From positions 1 through 64,000 of the forward strand of contig NZ_JAJLQY010000018.1 of NCBI RefSeq assembly GCF_020991275.1: a DNA stretch of 64,000 nucleotides, given 5' to 3'. Position numbers and translations under genes: made by a program. Shown here in pieces: positions 33,531 through 45,227 of this stretch. Position 1 is the first letter of the stretch. Each line of letters begins with the position of its first letter. Source of the stretch: Actinocorallia sp. API 0066. GTDB lineage: Bacteria > Actinomycetota > Actinomycetes > Streptosporangiales > Streptosporangiaceae. Under the pieces are notes generated by a model, which did no database searches, was not told the DNA's origin, and worked only from the letters and a program-made list of their open reading frames with translations.

Positions 33531-33543
33531 ACCGGGCGCCGGT
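33531..33543. terminator. Small bidirectional hairpin between ogt and the peptidase gene
   Basis: ACCGG (33531-33535) and CCGGT (33539-33543) form a perfect short stem with a GCG loop in the gap between the two convergent stop codons, touching the last base of the peptidase stop codon. A stem this short is a weak terminator at best. Confidence 0.3.
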
Positions 33544-35054
33544 CAGGGCGCGGTGCTGGTGGGTGTGGCTTTCGGCGGTTCGGGGGTGGGCAGCAGCGGC
33601 GTGTAGGCGAAGGTGAAGGCGGCGTGGGCCATCGCGCCCAGGTTGACGCGCAGGGCACGGCGGTTGAGGTTGGCGAGCGTGTCGCAGGCGCGGTGGTAGC
33701 AGGGGTCGTACGGCTTGCCCGCGGTGCCGCCGAAGCGCAGCGCCTCGGCCTCGGTCTTGTCGCCCTCCGCGCCGGTGAACAGGCCGCCCGCCGGGATGCC
33801 GCGCGCGATGAACGGGCCGTAGTCGGAGCGGCCGGTGAAGTCGGTGCCCTGGGTGGGCACGCCGATCGCCTTGAAGTAGCCCTCGTACGCCTTCTCGATC
33901 CGGGCCGACCCCTCGGGCCCCGGCCCCTCGCCCGTCCTGTCGGAGTCGTCGCCGTCGTAGATGCCGTAGACGTGGTTGGGCGAGGCGATCATGTCGTGGT
34001 TCAGGTACAGCCGGACGGCCGCCCGCTCCCGCGCCGACAGCGCGGCGACATAGTGCTCGGAGCCGAGCAGGCCCAGCTCCTCGGCGCCCCACCAGGCGAA
34101 GCGCAGCCGGTTGGGCACCGGCACCCGGTAGGCGTACTTGGCCAGCTCCAGCAGCGCCGCCGCGCCCGAGGCGTTGTCGTTGATGCCGGGGCCCTCCGGC
34201 ACGCTGTCGAAGTGCGCGCCGACCATGACGACCCGGCGCGGGTCGCCGCGCCGGGTGTCGGCGATGACGTTCCAGGTCTGCCGGGTCTCGCTCGTCGTCC
34301 GCGTCGTCACCCGGACCGTGGTGCCCGCCCTGGCCAGCTCCTCGCCGACGGCGTGGGACGCGCCCAGCACCGGGATCGCCACCTCGCCCGGCTTGCCCAC
34401 GGTGCCGCTCAGCGTGTCCGTCCGGCCCTCGCCGCCGTCGTTGAAGATGACGGCGGCCGCCGCGCCCGCCGCCTGCGCGTTGGCCGCCTTCACCGCGAAC
34501 GTGCAGGTGCCGCGGCGCAGGAGCGCGACCGCGCCGCGCGGGAACCCGGCGAAGTCGGCGGCCTCACACCCCGAGGTGCTCGCCTTGCCCTTGGCGGGCG
34601 CCCCGGCGTCCACCGCACGGACCGGGCCGGAGACGTCGCCGGAGCCGGAGAACGTCATGGTGGCGAAGTCGCCCAGCTTGTCGGCGCCCGCGACGCTCGG
34701 CAGGTAGGTGTGCGGGGTCGGGGACAGGCGGGACAGCTCGGCCGTGCCTTCCTCCTGGAAGTACGGGAAGTCGAACTCCTGCACCACCGGCCGGTACCCG
34801 GCGGCGCGCAACTGCGTCACGAGGTAGTCGCGGGCGGCGGCGTAGCCGGGCGTCCCGGCCGCGCGGGTGTCGCCGTGCGCCGACGCGATCCGGGCGAGCG
34901 CCGCGAGATGCGACTCGACAGCCGAGGCGCGCACCCCCGCGACCGCCCGCGCCGCCGGATCGGCGACCCGCGCCGTCGCGCCGCCGGGCACGGCGAGCAG
35001 GGCGAGCACGGCGGCACCCGCGGTGAGCACGGCACCGCGCCGAGGCCGAAACAT
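33543..35054 (-). CDS. Secreted M28 family metallopeptidase
   Basis: This 503-residue protein has a Sec signal peptide (MFRPRRGAVLTAGAAVLALLA). A PA domain insert follows (about 125-250; GAVALLRRGTCTFAVKAANAQ). The catalytic M28 domain carries the zinc ligands and base: GAHFDSVPEGPGINDNASGA, WWGAEELGLLGSEHY and YHRACDTLANL. The layout matches Streptomyces-type aminopeptidases. A Pro/Thr-rich tail ends the protein. The start is ATG 35054; longer in-frame starts encode no plausible signal. Confidence 0.88.
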   Translation of the reverse strand: MFRPRRGAVLTAGAAVLALLAVPGGATARVADPAARAVAGVRASAVESHLAALARIASAHGDTRAAGTPGYAAARDYLVTQLRAAGYRPVVQEFDFPYFQEEGTAELSRLSPTPHTYLPSVAGADKLGDFATMTFSGSGDVSGPVRAVDAGAPAKGKASTSGCEAADFAGFPRGAVALLRRGTCTFAVKAANAQAAGAAAAVIFNDGGEGRTDTLSGTVGKPGEVAIPVLGASHAVGEELARAGTTVRVTTRTTSETRQTWNVIADTRRGDPRRVVMVGAHFDSVPEGPGINDNASGAAALLELAKYAYRVPVPNRLRFAWWGAEELGLLGSEHYVAALSARERAAVRLYLNHDMIASPNHVYGIYDGDDSDRTGEGPGPEGSARIEKAYEGYFKAIGVPTQGTDFTGRSDYGPFIARGIPAGGLFTGAEGDKTEAEALRFGGTAGKPYDPCYHRACDTLANLNRRALRVNLGAMAHAAFTFAYTPLLPTPEPPKATPTSTAP

Positions 35055-35141
35055 GACGGAACCCCCGTTCCCTCCCCCGTGGGCGGTTCCCCCGTGGACC
35101 CGCCCGGACGGGCCGCCGCACGACACGGCGGCCCCTTTCCG

Positions 35142-37979
35142 TCAACCGAGGATCTTTGCCAGGTACTGCCCGGTGTGGCTCTCGCTGACACGCGCGACGT
35201 CCTCGGGCGTGCCCGTCGCGACGACCGTGCCGCCCCGGGAACCGCCCTCCGGACCCATGTCCACGATCCAGTCCGCCGTCTTGATGACGTCCAGGTTGTG
35301 CTCGATGACCAGCACCGTGTTGCCCTTCTCGACGAGGCCGTTCAGCACCCCGAGGAGCTTGCGGATGTCCTCGAAGTGCAGGCCCGTCGTCGGCTCGTCC
35401 AGCACGTAGATCGTGCGGCCGGTCGAGCGCCGCTGCAGCTCGGACGCCAGCTTGACGCGCTGCGCCTCGCCGCCCGACAGCGTCGGCGCGGGCTGGCCCA
35501 GCCGGACGTACCCCAGGCCCACGTCGTTGAGGGTCTTCAGGTGCCGGTGGATCGCCGTGATCGGCTCGAAGAACTCCGCCGCCTCCTCGATCGGCATGTC
35601 CAGCACGTCGGCGATGGTCTTGCCCTTGTAGTGGACCTCCAGGGTCTCCCGGTTGTACCGGGCCCCGTGGCAGACCTCGCACGGCACGTAGACGTCCGGC
35701 AGGAAGTTCATCTCGATCTTGATGGTGCCGTCGCCGGAGCAGTTCTCGCAGCGGCCGCCCTTGATGTTGAACGAGAACCGGCCCGGCTGGTAGCCGCGGA
35801 CCTTGGCCTCGGCCGTCGCGGCGAACAGCTTGCGGATGTTGTCGAACACGCCGGTGTACGTCGCCGGGTTGGACCGGGGGGTGCGGCCGATCGGCGACTG
35901 GTCGACGTGCACGACCTTGTCGAGCTGGTCCAGGCCCAGGATGCGCTTGTGCCTGCCCGGCACCGTCTTGGCGTGGTGCAGCTCCTTGGCCAGCGCGTTG
36001 TACAGGATGTCGTTGACGAGGGTGGACTTGCCCGAACCGGACACGCCCGTGACGGCGGTGAACACCCCGAGCGGGAACGCCACGTCCACGTTCCGCAGGT
36101 TGTTGGCCGTGGCGCCCTTGACGGTGATCTCGCGGCCCTTCTGGCGCGGCCTGCGCACCGCGGGCACCTCGATCGAGCGCCGCCCGGACACGTACTGCCC
36201 GGTCAGTGAGTCCGGGGACGTCAGGAGGTCCTCGACGGTGCCGGAGACCACGACGTTGCCGCCGTGCTCGCCCGCGCCCGGCCCGATGTCCACGACCCAG
36301 TCGGCTGCCTGGATGGTGTCCTCGTCGTGCTCGACCACGATGAGGGTGTTGCCGATGTCGCGCAGCCGCAGCAGCGTCTCCAGCAGCCGCGAGTTGTCGC
36401 GCTGGTGCAGGCCGATCGACGGCTCGTCCAGCACGTACAGCACGCCGACCAGGCCGGAGCCGATCTGGGTGGCCAGCCGGATCCGCTGCGCCTCGCCGCC
36501 CGCCAGGGTGGCCGCCGCGCGGTCCAGGCTGAGGTAGTCCAGGCCGACGTCGAGCAGGAAGCCCAGGCGCGCGTTGACCTCCTTGAGCACCTGCTCGGCG
36601 ATCCGCGCGTCGCGGGAGTCGAGGTCGAGGCCGCGCAGGAACTCGGCGGAGTCGGAGATCGGCATCGCGGCGATCTCGGCGATGGACGCGCCCGCGACCT
36701 TGACGGCGAGGATCAGCGGCTTGAGCCGGGCGCCCGCGCAGGACGGGCACGGGATCTCCCGCATGTAGCCCTCGAACCGCTCACGGCTGGTGTCGCTCTC
36801 GGACTCGGTGTGCCGCCGCTGCACCCACGGGATGACGCCCTCGTACTCGGTGTAGTAGGAGCGTTTGCGCCCGTACCGGTTGCTGTAGGAGACGTGCACC
36901 TGGGTGGGGCTGCCGTGCAGGATCGCCTTGCGGGCCTTGGCCGGGATCTGCCGCCACGGTTCGTCCAGGGTGAAGCCCAGGGTGTCGCCGAGGCCCTGGA
37001 GCAGCCGTAGGAAGTACTCCGAGGCGTGGCCGCCCGCCCAGGGGGACAGCGCGCCGTCCGCGAGGCTCTTCTCCTCGTCCGGGACGATCAGCTCGGGGTC
37101 CACCTCCATCCGGGTGCCCAGGCCCGCGCAGTCCGGGCAGGCGCCGTAGGGGGAGTTGAACGAGAAGGAGCGCGGCTCCAGCTCCTCGAAGGACAGGTCG
37201 TCGTACGGGCAGTACAGGTGCTCGGAGTACATGCGTTCGCGGGCCGGGTCGTCCTCGGGCAGGTCCACGAAGTCCAGGACCAGGGTGCCGCCCGCCAGCG
37301 CCAGGCCCGTCTCCACCGAGTCGGCCAGGCGGCGGCGCGCCGACTCCTTGACCGAGAGCCTGTCCACGATCACCGAGATGTCGTGCTTCTCCTGCTTCTT
37401 CAGCTGCGGCGGGTCGTCCAGGCGCACCGCGACGCCGTCCACCAGCGCGCGCGAGAAGCCCTTGGCCTGGAGCTCGCGGAACAGCTCCACGTATTCGCCC
37501 TTGCGGCCGCGGACCACCGGCGCGAGCACCTGGAAGCGGGTGCCCTCGGCCAGCTCCAGCACCCTGTCCACGATCTGCTGCGGGCTCTGCCGGGAGATCG
37601 GCCGCCCGCACTCGGGGCAGTGCGGCTTGCCGATCCGCGCGTACAGCAGGCGCAGGTAGTCGTACACCTCGGTGATCGTGCCGACGGTCGAGCGGGGGTT
37701 CTTCGACGTCGACTTCTGGTCGATCGAGACGGCCGGGGACAGGCCCTCGATGAAGTCGACGTTCGGCTTGTCCATCTGGCCGAGGAACTGGCGCGCGTAG
37801 GCCGACAGCGACTCCACGTAGCGCCGCTGCCCCTCGGCGAAGATCGTGTCGAACGCGAGGCTGGACTTGCCCGAGCCGGACAGCCCGGTGAACACGATCA
37901 GCGAGTCGCGCGGCAGATCGAGCGAGACGTCCTTGAGATTGTGCTCGCGCGCGCCGCGAACGACGAGTCGATCATGCAC
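35142..37979 (-). CDS. uvrA: Excinuclease ABC subunit A
   Basis: This 945-residue DNA-damage recognition ATPase has two ABC units. Walker [16 protein letters not shown] near residue 35 and [14 protein letters not shown] in the second half are intact. Signatures are [12 protein letters not shown] and [12 protein letters not shown]. The zinc-binding CPEC and CENCSGDG modules are present, as is the insertion [15 protein letters not shown] 37979 is chosen because [18 protein letters not shown] matches the usual UvrA start and GGGGAA lies upstream; ATG 38057 would add 26 poorly conserved residues. An SOS-like box lies 110 bases upstream. Confidence 0.95.
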   Translation of the reverse strand: MHDRLVVRGAREHNLKDVSLDLPRDSLIVFTGLSGSGKSSLAFDTIFAEGQRRYVESLSAYARQFLGQMDKPNVDFIEGLSPAVSIDQKSTSKNPRSTVGTITEVYDYLRLLYARIGKPHCPECGRPISRQSPQQIVDRVLELAEGTRFQVLAPVVRGRKGEYVELFRELQAKGFSRALVDGVAVRLDDPPQLKKQEKHDISVIVDRLSVKESARRRLADSVETGLALAGGTLVLDFVDLPEDDPARERMYSEHLYCPYDDLSFEELEPRSFSFNSPYGACPDCAGLGTRMEVDPELIVPDEEKSLADGALSPWAGGHASEYFLRLLQGLGDTLGFTLDEPWRQIPAKARKAILHGSPTQVHVSYSNRYGRKRSYYTEYEGVIPWVQRRHTESESDTSRERFEGYMREIPCPSCAGARLKPLILAVKVAGASIAEIAAMPISDSAEFLRGLDLDSRDARIAEQVLKEVNARLGFLLDVGLDYLSLDRAAATLAGGEAQRIRLATQIGSGLVGVLYVLDEPSIGLHQRDNSRLLETLLRLRDIGNTLIVVEHDEDTIQAADWVVDIGPGAGEHGGNVVVSGTVEDLLTSPDSLTGQYVSGRRSIEVPAVRRPRQKGREITVKGATANNLRNVDVAFPLGVFTAVTGVSGSGKSTLVNDILYNALAKELHHAKTVPGRHKRILGLDQLDKVVHVDQSPIGRTPRSNPATYTGVFDNIRKLFAATAEAKVRGYQPGRFSFNIKGGRCENCSGDGTIKIEMNFLPDVYVPCEVCHGARYNRETLEVHYKGKTIADVLDMPIEEAAEFFEPITAIHRHLKTLNDVGLGYVRLGQPAPTLSGGEAQRVKLASELQRRSTGRTIYVLDEPTTGLHFEDIRKLLGVLNGLVEKGNTVLVIEHNLDVIKTADWIVDMGPEGGSRGGTVVATGTPEDVARVSESHTGQYLAKILG

Positions 37980-38088
37980 GGTGTGTTTCCCCAGATCATC
38001 GGCGGTTTTGGGCGGAGGAGGAAGGGCCCGATTCAGGCTAACCACCGGGACTGACATTTTCGTCCCGCGAGCGGTGCGCCCGCCGTCA

Positions 38089-38104
38089 CCGTACACGTGT
38101 TCGA
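38089..38104. promoter_or_regulatory. LexA (SOS) box-like sequence upstream of uvrA
   Basis: CCGTAC-ACGT-GTTCGA compares with the actinobacterial SOS box TCGAAC-N4-GTTCGA. The right half is perfect and the left half has two differences. It lies in the 209-base gap between the divergent uvrA and antiporter genes, at a suitable distance from uvrA. Confidence 0.45.
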
Positions 38105-38188
38105 ACGTCCGCCGCCACCGAACGCGCGTCTTCCGCCAGTGTCCCGCGCCTCCCACGCCCGAGCCCCTCGCGACGGCAGAATGCCACG

Positions 38189-39772
38189 GTGGACTCGGGG
38201 CTTGCGATGTTCTCGGTGATCGTCCTCCTGATGCTCGTCACCGTGCTCGCGGTGGGCCTGGGCGACCGGATCAGACGCCCGTACCCGGTGCTGGTGAGCG
38301 TCTTCGGGCTCGCCGTCGCCTTCACGCCGCTGCCCGCGCTCCAGATCCCGCCCGAACTGATCCTCCCGCTGTTCCTTCCGCCGCTCATCTACGCGACGGC
38401 CCAGCGCACGTCGTGGCGGCTGCTGATCTCCCGGCGCAGGACGATCTTCTGGCTGGCGGGCGTCCTCGTCCTCATGACCGTCGCCGCGTCGGCGGCCACC
38501 ACCTACTGGGCCATCGGCGGGGTGAGCGTCGCCGCCGCGATCGCGCTCGGCGCCGCCGTCGCGCCGCCCGACCCGGTGGCCACCGAGGCCGTCGCGGGAC
38601 CGCTCGGCCTGCCCCGCCGGGTGATCACCGTGCTGCAGACCGAGGGCCTCTGCAACGACGCGACCGCCTTCGTCGTCTACGCGGTCGCGATCAGCGCGGT
38701 GCACACGGGGCACTACTCGCTGCCGGAGGCCGTCCTGCTGTTCCTGTGGGAGGTCGTGGCCGCCGTCGCGATCGGCCTCGCGGCGGGCTGGCTCGGCACC
38801 TGGCTCCAGGGCCACCTCGACAACGTGACGGCACGCAGCGCCCTCACCCTCGTGTTCCCCTTCGCGACCTACCTCCTCGCCGACGTCTGCCACGCCTCGG
38901 GCGTCCTGTCCGTCCTCGTCGTCAGCCTCTACCTCGGGCAGACGACCGCCGACGCGGGCGGCGTGAGCGACCGGCTCACCTCCACCGCCTTCTGGAACAC
39001 CCTGGAGATGCTCATCACCGGCCTCGCCTTCGGCCTCATCGGCCTGGAGTTGCGCGAGGTGTGGCCCGGCACCGAGCGGCTGCCCGCCTACGCGCTGCAC
39101 GCGGCGATCATCTGTGCTGTGGTGATCGCGCTGCGGTTCGCCTGGATGATGACGGTAGGCCCGTTCATGCGCAGGTTCGGCACCCGCGGCTACCAGGGGT
39201 ACCGGGAGGAGGTCGCGCGGGACTGGCGCGACGACTTCATCCTCGCCTTCTGCGGCTTCCGGGGCCTGGCCACCCTCGCCCTGGCCCTCGCGCTGCCCGC
39301 GACGACCCCGCACCGCGCCGAACTCCTGTTCGTCGCCTTCACCGTCATCCTCGTGACGCTGATCGTGCCGGGCCTGGTGATGCCGTGGGTCGTCCGCGTC
39401 CTCGGGGTCCGCAAGGACGAGGAGGGGGAGACGGAGGCCGTCCAGGACCTCGCCTACCGCGCCTCCCGAGCCGCCCTGCGGAGGCTCCGCCAGCTCGACG
39501 TGGAGGAGGACCTGCCGACGGAGGTGGTCCAGCGGCTCCGGTACACGCAGCGGCTGCTCACCAGCGAGCTGTGCGACGAGCTCCCCGACGACGTCCAGGA
39601 GGGCTACGAGCAGCGCAGGATGTACGCCCAGATCAAGCGGCGGGTGGAGGCGGAGATGCTGGAGGCGTCCCGCGCCGAGGTGCTGCTGGCCCGCTCGGAG
39701 CACGGCGTGGACCCGGAGGCCGCCGACAAGGTGCTCCGCCGCCTCGACCTCCGCAGCGCCCACCTGCTCTGA
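38189..39772 (+). CDS. CPA1 family Na+/H+ antiporter
   Basis: This 527-residue protein has about twelve membrane helices and CPA1 landmarks. [20 protein letters not shown] and [16 protein letters not shown] (the transport ND pair) are followed by [17 protein letters not shown] with the conserved Arg. The cytoplasmic tail (about 415-527) is helical and charged, probably regulatory. It would exchange Na+ or K+ for H+. CAGAAT six bases before GTG 38189 suggests a leaderless transcript. Confidence 0.85.
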   Translation: MDSGLAMFSVIVLLMLVTVLAVGLGDRIRRPYPVLVSVFGLAVAFTPLPALQIPPELILPLFLPPLIYATAQRTSWRLLISRRRTIFWLAGVLVLMTVAASAATTYWAIGGVSVAAAIALGAAVAPPDPVATEAVAGPLGLPRRVITVLQTEGLCNDATAFVVYAVAISAVHTGHYSLPEAVLLFLWEVVAAVAIGLAAGWLGTWLQGHLDNVTARSALTLVFPFATYLLADVCHASGVLSVLVVSLYLGQTTADAGGVSDRLTSTAFWNTLEMLITGLAFGLIGLELREVWPGTERLPAYALHAAIICAVVIALRFAWMMTVGPFMRRFGTRGYQGYREEVARDWRDDFILAFCGFRGLATLALALALPATTPHRAELLFVAFTVILVTLIVPGLVMPWVVRVLGVRKDEEGETEAVQDLAYRASRAALRRLRQLDVEEDLPTEVVQRLRYTQRLLTSELCDELPDDVQEGYEQRRMYAQIKRRVEAEMLEASRAEVLLARSEHGVDPEAADKVLRRLDLRSAHLL

Positions 39773-39842
39773 CAAGCAGCTTTCAGGAGGTGCCTCGGGC
39801 GCCTATTCGGGGGGTGGGTCGGAGCAGCGTGGGGGAGGGCCC

Positions 39843-40253
39843 ATGATGGTCTGCATGTCTGACCTCAGCCGTCGTGCCGCGCTCGGGGCGTTCGGGGCCG
39901 CCGGGCTCGCGGGCGCCGCCGCCTGCGCGGGACCCTCCGCCCCCACCACACCGCCGAACCTCGCGGGCAGGGAACTGATCAAAGCAGCCGACGTGCCCGT
40001 CGGCGGCGGCAAGATCATCGGCGAGCACAAGGTCTTTGTGGTCCAGCCCACCGCCGGCGTCTTCAAGTGCTTCAGCTCGGTCTGCACCCACCGCAACTGC
40101 GGCGTGACCGCCCCCCGCGACGGCAAGGTCCACTGCCCCTGCCACGGCAGCGAGTTCGACGCCACCACCGGCGCCGTCACCAAGCCCCCGGCCGCCGCCC
40201 CCCTCCGCGAGTACCCCGTCGAAGTCCGCGACGGCGCCATCGTCGTCGTCTGA
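39843..40253 (+). CDS. Rieske [2Fe-2S] protein with Tat lipoprotein-like signal
   Basis: This 136-residue protein (132 from ATG 39855) has a twin-arginine start (SDLSRRAALGAFGAAG) ending in AAACAG, where Cys may be lipidated. The cluster motifs are CTHRNCG and CPCHGSEFD, giving the two His and two Cys ligands plus the disulfide pair. It is a small single-domain Rieske protein on the outside of the membrane. Such proteins accept or pass electrons; the partner is unknown. GGGAGG precedes ATG 39843. Confidence 0.85.
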   Translation: MMVCMSDLSRRAALGAFGAAGLAGAAACAGPSAPTTPPNLAGRELIKAADVPVGGGKIIGEHKVFVVQPTAGVFKCFSSVCTHRNCGVTAPRDGKVHCPCHGSEFDATTGAVTKPPAAAPLREYPVEVRDGAIVVV

Positions 40254-40303
40254 GGGTGTTCGGAGCGCCCAAAAACGTCACTCACGCCTACTAGTCTGGG
40301 CGT

Positions 40304-42286
40304 GTGGCAGATCCCGCGTCGTATAGGCCCGCTCCCGGGGCGATTCCCGAGTCGCCGGGGGTGTACCGGTTCCGTGACGAGCACGGCCGGGTCGTCTACG
40401 TGGGCAAGGCCAAGAACCTGCGGCAGCGGCTGAACTCCTACTTCACCGACCACGCGGCGCTGCATCCGCGCACCCAGAGCATGGTCACCACCGCCGCGTC
40501 CGTCACGTGGACGGTGGTGTCCACCGAGGTCGAGGCGCTCCAGCTCGAGTACTCCTGGATCAAGGAGTACGACCCGCGCTTCAACGTCCGCTACCGGGAC
40601 GACAAGTCCTACCCGTACCTCGCGGTCACCATGAACGAGGAGTACCCGCGCGTCACGGTGATGCGCGGGGCCAAGCGCAAGGGCGTCCGCTACTTCGGGC
40701 CCTACTCGCACGCGTGGGCGATCCGCGAGACGGTCGACCTGCTGCTGCGCGTCTTCCCGGTCCGCACGTGCAGCGCCGGGGTGTTCAAGCGGCACGGCCA
40801 GATCGGCCGTCCCTGCCTGCTCGGCTACATCGGCAAGTGCTCGGCCCCCTGCGTCGGCCGGATCGACGAGGCGGGCCACCGCGCGCTCGCCGACGACTTC
40901 TGCGCGTTCATGGCGGGCGACACCGGCAGGTTCATGAAGCGCCTGGAGCGCGAGATGTACGCCGCCGCCGACGCCGAGGAGTACGAGACGGCGGCCCGCC
41001 GCCGCGACGACATCCGCGCGCTGGAGCGCGCCCTGGAGAAGCAGGCCGTCGTGCTGTCCGACAGCACCGACTGCGACGTCATCGCGTTCGCCCGCGACGA
41101 GCTGGAGGCCGCCGCCCAGGTCTTCTACGTGCGCGGCGGCCGCATCCGGGGCCAGCGCGGCTGGGTGGTGGACCTCGTGGAGGAGCGCACCACAGCCGAC
41201 CTCGTCGAGGACTTCCTCATCCAGGCGTACGGCGAGAGCGACGCCGTCCCGCGCGAGGTCCTCGTGCCGGAGCTGCCGCCGGACACCGAGGCGATGGGCG
41301 AGCTGCTCGCCGAGGTGCGCGGCGGGCCCGTCCAGGTCAGGGTGCCCAAGCGCGGCGACAAGAAGGAGCTGCTGGGCACCGTCGCGCGCAACGCGCACGA
41401 GGCGCTCAAGCAGCACAAGACGCGCCGCGCGGGCGACCTCACCGCGCGCAGCCGCGCCCTGCAGGAGATCCAGGAGGCGCTGGAGCTGGACCAGGCGCCG
41501 CTGCGGGTGGAGTGCGTCGACGTCTCCAACCTCCAGGGCACCAACGTCGTCGCGTCCATGGTCGTGTTCGAGGACGGCCTCCCGCGCAAGTCCGAGTACC
41601 GCAGGTTCACCATCAAGACGGTGCAGGGCCAGGACGACGTCCGCTCCATCCACGAGGTCGTCACCCGCAGGTTCAAGCGCTACCTGGCGGAGAGCCAGAA
41701 GGCGGGAGAGCTGTCACCCGAGGGCATCGCGGGCGAGGACGCCGAAGGGCTGCTGTCGTCCTACGGTTTCGGCGGCGACGCCGACGAGCCCGCCGCGCGT
41801 CAGCCGCTCGATCCTGAGACGGGCCGTCCGCGCAAGTTCGCCTACCCGCCCAACCTGCTCGTCATCGACGGCGGCCCGCCGCAGGTCGCCGCCGCCCAGC
41901 GCGCGCTGGACGAGCTCGGCATCGACGACATCGCCGTCTGCGGCCTCGCCAAGCGGCTGGAGGAGGTCTGGCTCCCCGGCGAGGAGGACCCGGTGATCCT
42001 GCCGCGCACCAGCGAGGGCCTGTACCTGCTCCAGCGGGTCCGCGACGAGGCGCACAGGTTCGCCATCACCTTCCACCGGGCCAAGCGGTCCAAGGCAATG
42101 ACCGAGAGCGAGCTGGACGCGGTGCCGGGCCTGGGCCCCGCGCGCCGCTCCGCGCTGCTCAAGCACTTCGGCTCGGTGCGGCGGCTCAAGGAGGCGACGC
42201 CCGAGCAGATCGCCGAGGTCCCGGGCATCGGGCGCAGAACGGCGGAGTCCATCGCGGCCGCACTTCAGGGGGGATCGACCACATGA
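40304..42286 (+). CDS. uvrC: Excinuclease ABC subunit C
   Basis: This 660-residue nuclease subunit has an N-terminal GIY-YIG domain ([20 protein letters not shown]) for the 3' cut and a UVR motif ([20 protein letters not shown]). An RNase H-like domain ([16 protein letters not shown]) makes the 5' cut, and a HhH pair ends the protein ([34 protein letters not shown]). TAGTCT lies six bases before GTG 40304, so the operon uvrC-rapZ-yvcK probably starts as a leaderless mRNA. Confidence 0.95.
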   Translation: MADPASYRPAPGAIPESPGVYRFRDEHGRVVYVGKAKNLRQRLNSYFTDHAALHPRTQSMVTTAASVTWTVVSTEVEALQLEYSWIKEYDPRFNVRYRDDKSYPYLAVTMNEEYPRVTVMRGAKRKGVRYFGPYSHAWAIRETVDLLLRVFPVRTCSAGVFKRHGQIGRPCLLGYIGKCSAPCVGRIDEAGHRALADDFCAFMAGDTGRFMKRLEREMYAAADAEEYETAARRRDDIRALERALEKQAVVLSDSTDCDVIAFARDELEAAAQVFYVRGGRIRGQRGWVVDLVEERTTADLVEDFLIQAYGESDAVPREVLVPELPPDTEAMGELLAEVRGGPVQVRVPKRGDKKELLGTVARNAHEALKQHKTRRAGDLTARSRALQEIQEALELDQAPLRVECVDVSNLQGTNVVASMVVFEDGLPRKSEYRRFTIKTVQGQDDVRSIHEVVTRRFKRYLAESQKAGELSPEGIAGEDAEGLLSSYGFGGDADEPAARQPLDPETGRPRKFAYPPNLLVIDGGPPQVAAAQRALDELGIDDIAVCGLAKRLEEVWLPGEEDPVILPRTSEGLYLLQRVRDEAHRFAITFHRAKRSKAMTESELDAVPGLGPARRSALLKHFGSVRRLKEATPEQIAEVPGIGRRTAESIAAALQGGSTT

Positions 42287-43158
42287 CACCGCAGCACGTC
42301 CCCGACATCGTCATCGTCACCGGCATGTCGGGCGCGGGCCGCAGCACGGCCGCCAAGGCGCTGGAGGACCTCGACTGGTTCGTCGTGGACAACCTCCCGC
42401 CCGGCCTGCTCGCCACCATGGCCGACCTGGGCGGACGCGTCCAGGACGCGGTCCCGCGCATCGCCGTCGTCGTGGACGTCCGCAGCCGCGCCTTCACCTC
42501 CGACCTGCACTCGGCCACCGCCGAACTGGAGGCGCGCGGGGTGCGGCCCCGCGTCGTGTTCCTGGAGGCGGGCGACGACGCCCTCGTCCGGCGGTTCGAG
42601 AGCGTGCGCCGCCCGCACCCGCTCCAGGCCGACGGGCGCATCGTGGACGGCATCGCCCGCGAACGCGCCCAACTGCTGCAGATACGGGCCGAGGCCGACC
42701 TCGTCCTGGACACCACCGACCTCAACGTGCACCAGCTCCGCGCCAAGGTGGTCGACTACTTCGGCGACACCGACAGCGAGTCGAGCCTGCGCGCCACCGT
42801 CGTGTCCTTCGGCTACAAGTACGGCCTGCCGGTGGACGCCGACCTCGTGGTCGACTGCCGCTTCCTGCCGAACCCGCACTGGGTGCCCGAGCTGCGCCCC
42901 CAGTCCGGCAAGGACCCGGGCGTCCGTGACTTCGTGCTGCGCCAGCGCGGAGCCAAGGAGTTCCTCGACGCCTACACCGAGGTGTTGCGCCTCCTGACGG
43001 CGGGCTACGAGCGCGAGGGCAAGCACTACGTGACGCTCGCGGTCGGCTGTACCGGGGGCAAGCACCGCAGCGTCGCGATGGCCGAGCAGCTCGGCCAGCG
43101 GCTCAGAGACGAGGGAGTGGACGTCCAGGTGGCCCACCGAGACCTCGGCAGGGAGTAA
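42283..43158 (+). CDS. rapZ: RNase adaptor/nucleotide-binding protein RapZ
   Basis: This 291-residue protein has P-loop [18 protein letters not shown]. The Walker Lys is Arg, a substitution I recall from other actinobacterial homologues. [11 protein letters not shown] and, in the C-terminal domain, [21 protein letters not shown] follow. In Gram-negatives RapZ controls GlmS through small RNAs; in actinobacteria the role is less clear. Its ATG overlaps the uvrC stop as ATGA. Confidence 0.93.
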   Translation: MTPQHVPDIVIVTGMSGAGRSTAAKALEDLDWFVVDNLPPGLLATMADLGGRVQDAVPRIAVVVDVRSRAFTSDLHSATAELEARGVRPRVVFLEAGDDALVRRFESVRRPHPLQADGRIVDGIARERAQLLQIRAEADLVLDTTDLNVHQLRAKVVDYFGDTDSESSLRATVVSFGYKYGLPVDADLVVDCRFLPNPHWVPELRPQSGKDPGVRDFVLRQRGAKEFLDAYTEVLRLLTAGYEREGKHYVTLAVGCTGGKHRSVAMAEQLGQRLRDEGVDVQVAHRDLGRE

Positions 43159-44106
43159 GTGAACAACCCCGGAGTGGTCGCCCTGGGCGGCGGCCATGGC
43201 CTCTACGCGTCCCTGTCCGCGCTGCGGAAGGTGACCGACCGGCTCACCGCCGTGGTCACCGTCGCCGACGACGGCGGCTCGTCGGGCAGGCTGCGCCGCG
43301 AACTCGGCGTCATCCCGCCCGGCGACCTGCGGATGGCGCTGGCCGCGCTGTGCGGCGACGACCAGTGGGGACGCACCTGGAGCGAGGTCGTCCAGCACCG
43401 GTTCCGCAGCCATGGCGACCTGCACGAGCACGCGGTGGGCAACCTCCTCATCGTCGCCCTGTGGGAGCTGCTGGGCGACACCGTCGAGGGTCTCGACTGG
43501 GTGGGCCGCCTGCTCGGCGCGCAAGGCAGGGTGCTGCCTATGGCGACGGTCCCGCTCGACATCGTCGCCGACGTCCAGGGCGTCGACCCCGACCGGCCGC
43601 TCGACATCACCCGGGTGCGCGGCCAGGTCGCGTGCGCCAGCACGCCCGGCAAGGTCCGCGGCGTCTCCCTGGTGCCCGAGGACCCGCCCGCGAGCCCGCA
43701 GGCCCTGGAGGCGATCCACGAGGCCGACTGGGTGGTGTTCGGCCCCGGCTCCTGGTTCACCAGCGTCCTGCCGCACCTGAAGGTCCCCGAACTCCAGCAC
43801 GCGCTCGTCGAGACGCGGGCGCGCCGCGTGGTCGCGCTGAACCTCGCCCCGCAGCCCGGCGAGACCGACGACTTCTCCCAGCAGGCGCACCTGGACGTCC
43901 TGCACGCGCACGCCCCCGACCTGCGGGTGGACGTCGTGCTCGCCGACAAGGGGGTGGTCGAGGACCCGGAGGCGCTCGCCAAGTCCGTCGAGCGGCTCGG
44001 CGGCGAGCTCATCCTCGCCGAGGTCGCCATGCGCGACGGCTCGCCCCGGCACGATCCCGCACTCCTGGCCCAAGCTTTCGTACAGATCTTCGCTAGTGGC
44101 CGATGA
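43159..44106 (+). CDS. yvcK: YvcK/CofD-like gluconeogenesis factor
   Basis: This 315-residue protein starts at a GTG directly after the rapZ stop. VALGGGHGLYASLSALRKVT, TVADDGGSSGRLRRELGVIPPGD and FGPGSWFTSVLPHL match the YvcK branch of the CofD fold. YvcK binds UDP-sugars and links carbon flow to peptidoglycan synthesis. The uvrC-rapZ-yvcK-whiA order is classic for Gram-positives. Confidence 0.93.
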   Translation: MNNPGVVALGGGHGLYASLSALRKVTDRLTAVVTVADDGGSSGRLRRELGVIPPGDLRMALAALCGDDQWGRTWSEVVQHRFRSHGDLHEHAVGNLLIVALWELLGDTVEGLDWVGRLLGAQGRVLPMATVPLDIVADVQGVDPDRPLDITRVRGQVACASTPGKVRGVSLVPEDPPASPQALEAIHEADWVVFGPGSWFTSVLPHLKVPELQHALVETRARRVVALNLAPQPGETDDFSQQAHLDVLHAHAPDLRVDVVLADKGVVEDPEALAKSVERLGGELILAEVAMRDGSPRHDPALLAQAFVQIFASGR

Positions 44107-44191
44107 GCGCGCCTGGATCCGGAAGACTGGTGCGGACATTCCGACGCGCGGGGTCAGCCTCTAAAGCTGGCGGGGGGAGAAGAGGTAGCGC

Positions 44192-45172
44192 ATGGCGATG
44201 ACCGGCGTGGTGAAGGACGAACTCAGCCGGCTGCCCATCATGAAACCGTGCTGCCGCAAGGCCGAGGTGTCGACGGTCCTGCGGTTCGCGGGCGGGCTGC
44301 ACCTGGTGAGCGGCAGGATCGTGATCGAGGCCGAGCTCGACACCGGGGCCGCCGCGCGCCGACTGCGCAAGGACATCGCCGAGGTCTTCGGACACACCTC
44401 CGACGTCATCGTGCTCGCGCCCAGCGGCCTGCGCAAGGGCAACCGCTACGTGGTGCGGGTGATCCGCGACGGCGAGTCCCTGGCCCGGCAGACGGGCCTG
44501 ATCGACAACCACGGCCGTCCGGTGCGCGGCCTGCCGCGGCACGTCGTGGCGGGCGCGGCCTGCGACGCCGAGTCGGCGTGGCGCGGCGCGTTCCTCGCGC
44601 ACGGCTCGCTGACCGAACCCGGCCGCTCCATGTCGATGGAGATCACCTGCCCCGGGCCGGAGGCGGCGCTCGCCCTCGTCGGCGCGGCGCGGCGGCTGCG
44701 GATCAACGCCAAGAACCGCGAGGTGCGCGGCGTGGACCGGGTGGTGGTCCGCGACGGCGACGCGATCTCCGCGCTGCTCACCCGGCTCGGCGCGCACGAC
44801 AGCGTGCTGGCCTGGGAGGAGCGGCGGATGCGCCGCGAGGTGCGGGCGACCGCCAACCGCCTCGCCAACTTCGACGACGCCAACCTGCGCCGCTCGGCGC
44901 GGGCCGCCGTCGCCGCGGGGGCGCGGGTGGCCAGGGCGATGGAGATCCTCGGTGAGGACGCCCCCGAGCACCTCATCGCCGCGGGCAGGCTGCGCCTGGA
45001 GCACAAGCAGGCGTCGCTGGAGGAACTCGGGCAGCTCGCCTCGCCGCCGCTCACCAAGGACGCCATCGCCGGCCGCATCCGGCGGCTGCTCGCGATGGCG
45101 GACAAACGCGCGGCCGATCTCGGACTTCCCGGGACAGAGGCGAATCTCACCCCGGACATGCTCGTCCCCTGA
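44192..45172 (+). CDS. whiA: Sporulation transcription factor WhiA
   Basis: This 326-residue protein has an N-terminal LAGLIDADG-like domain without nuclease residues ([21 protein letters not shown], then [16 protein letters not shown]) and a C-terminal HTH ([24 protein letters not shown]). WhiA acts with WhiB at sporulation septation promoters in Streptomyces. It starts at ATG 44192 after AGAAGAGG, 85 bases beyond yvcK, so it may have its own promoter as well as operon read-through. Confidence 0.95.
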   Translation: MAMTGVVKDELSRLPIMKPCCRKAEVSTVLRFAGGLHLVSGRIVIEAELDTGAAARRLRKDIAEVFGHTSDVIVLAPSGLRKGNRYVVRVIRDGESLARQTGLIDNHGRPVRGLPRHVVAGAACDAESAWRGAFLAHGSLTEPGRSMSMEITCPGPEAALALVGAARRLRINAKNREVRGVDRVVVRDGDAISALLTRLGAHDSVLAWEERRMRREVRATANRLANFDDANLRRSARAAVAAGARVARAMEILGEDAPEHLIAAGRLRLEHKQASLEELGQLASPPLTKDAIAGRIRRLLAMADKRAADLGLPGTEANLTPDMLVP

Positions 45173-45227
45173 CCCCGCGCCGGACACCCGTGACGGCACC
45201 GAGAGCAGGGCCCGCTGCTCACACCGC

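Noticed and set aside
42265-44139. 624-codon open frame antisense to rapZ and yvcK
   Set aside because: It overlaps two well-supported conserved genes completely and has no recognisable motif or ribosome-binding site.
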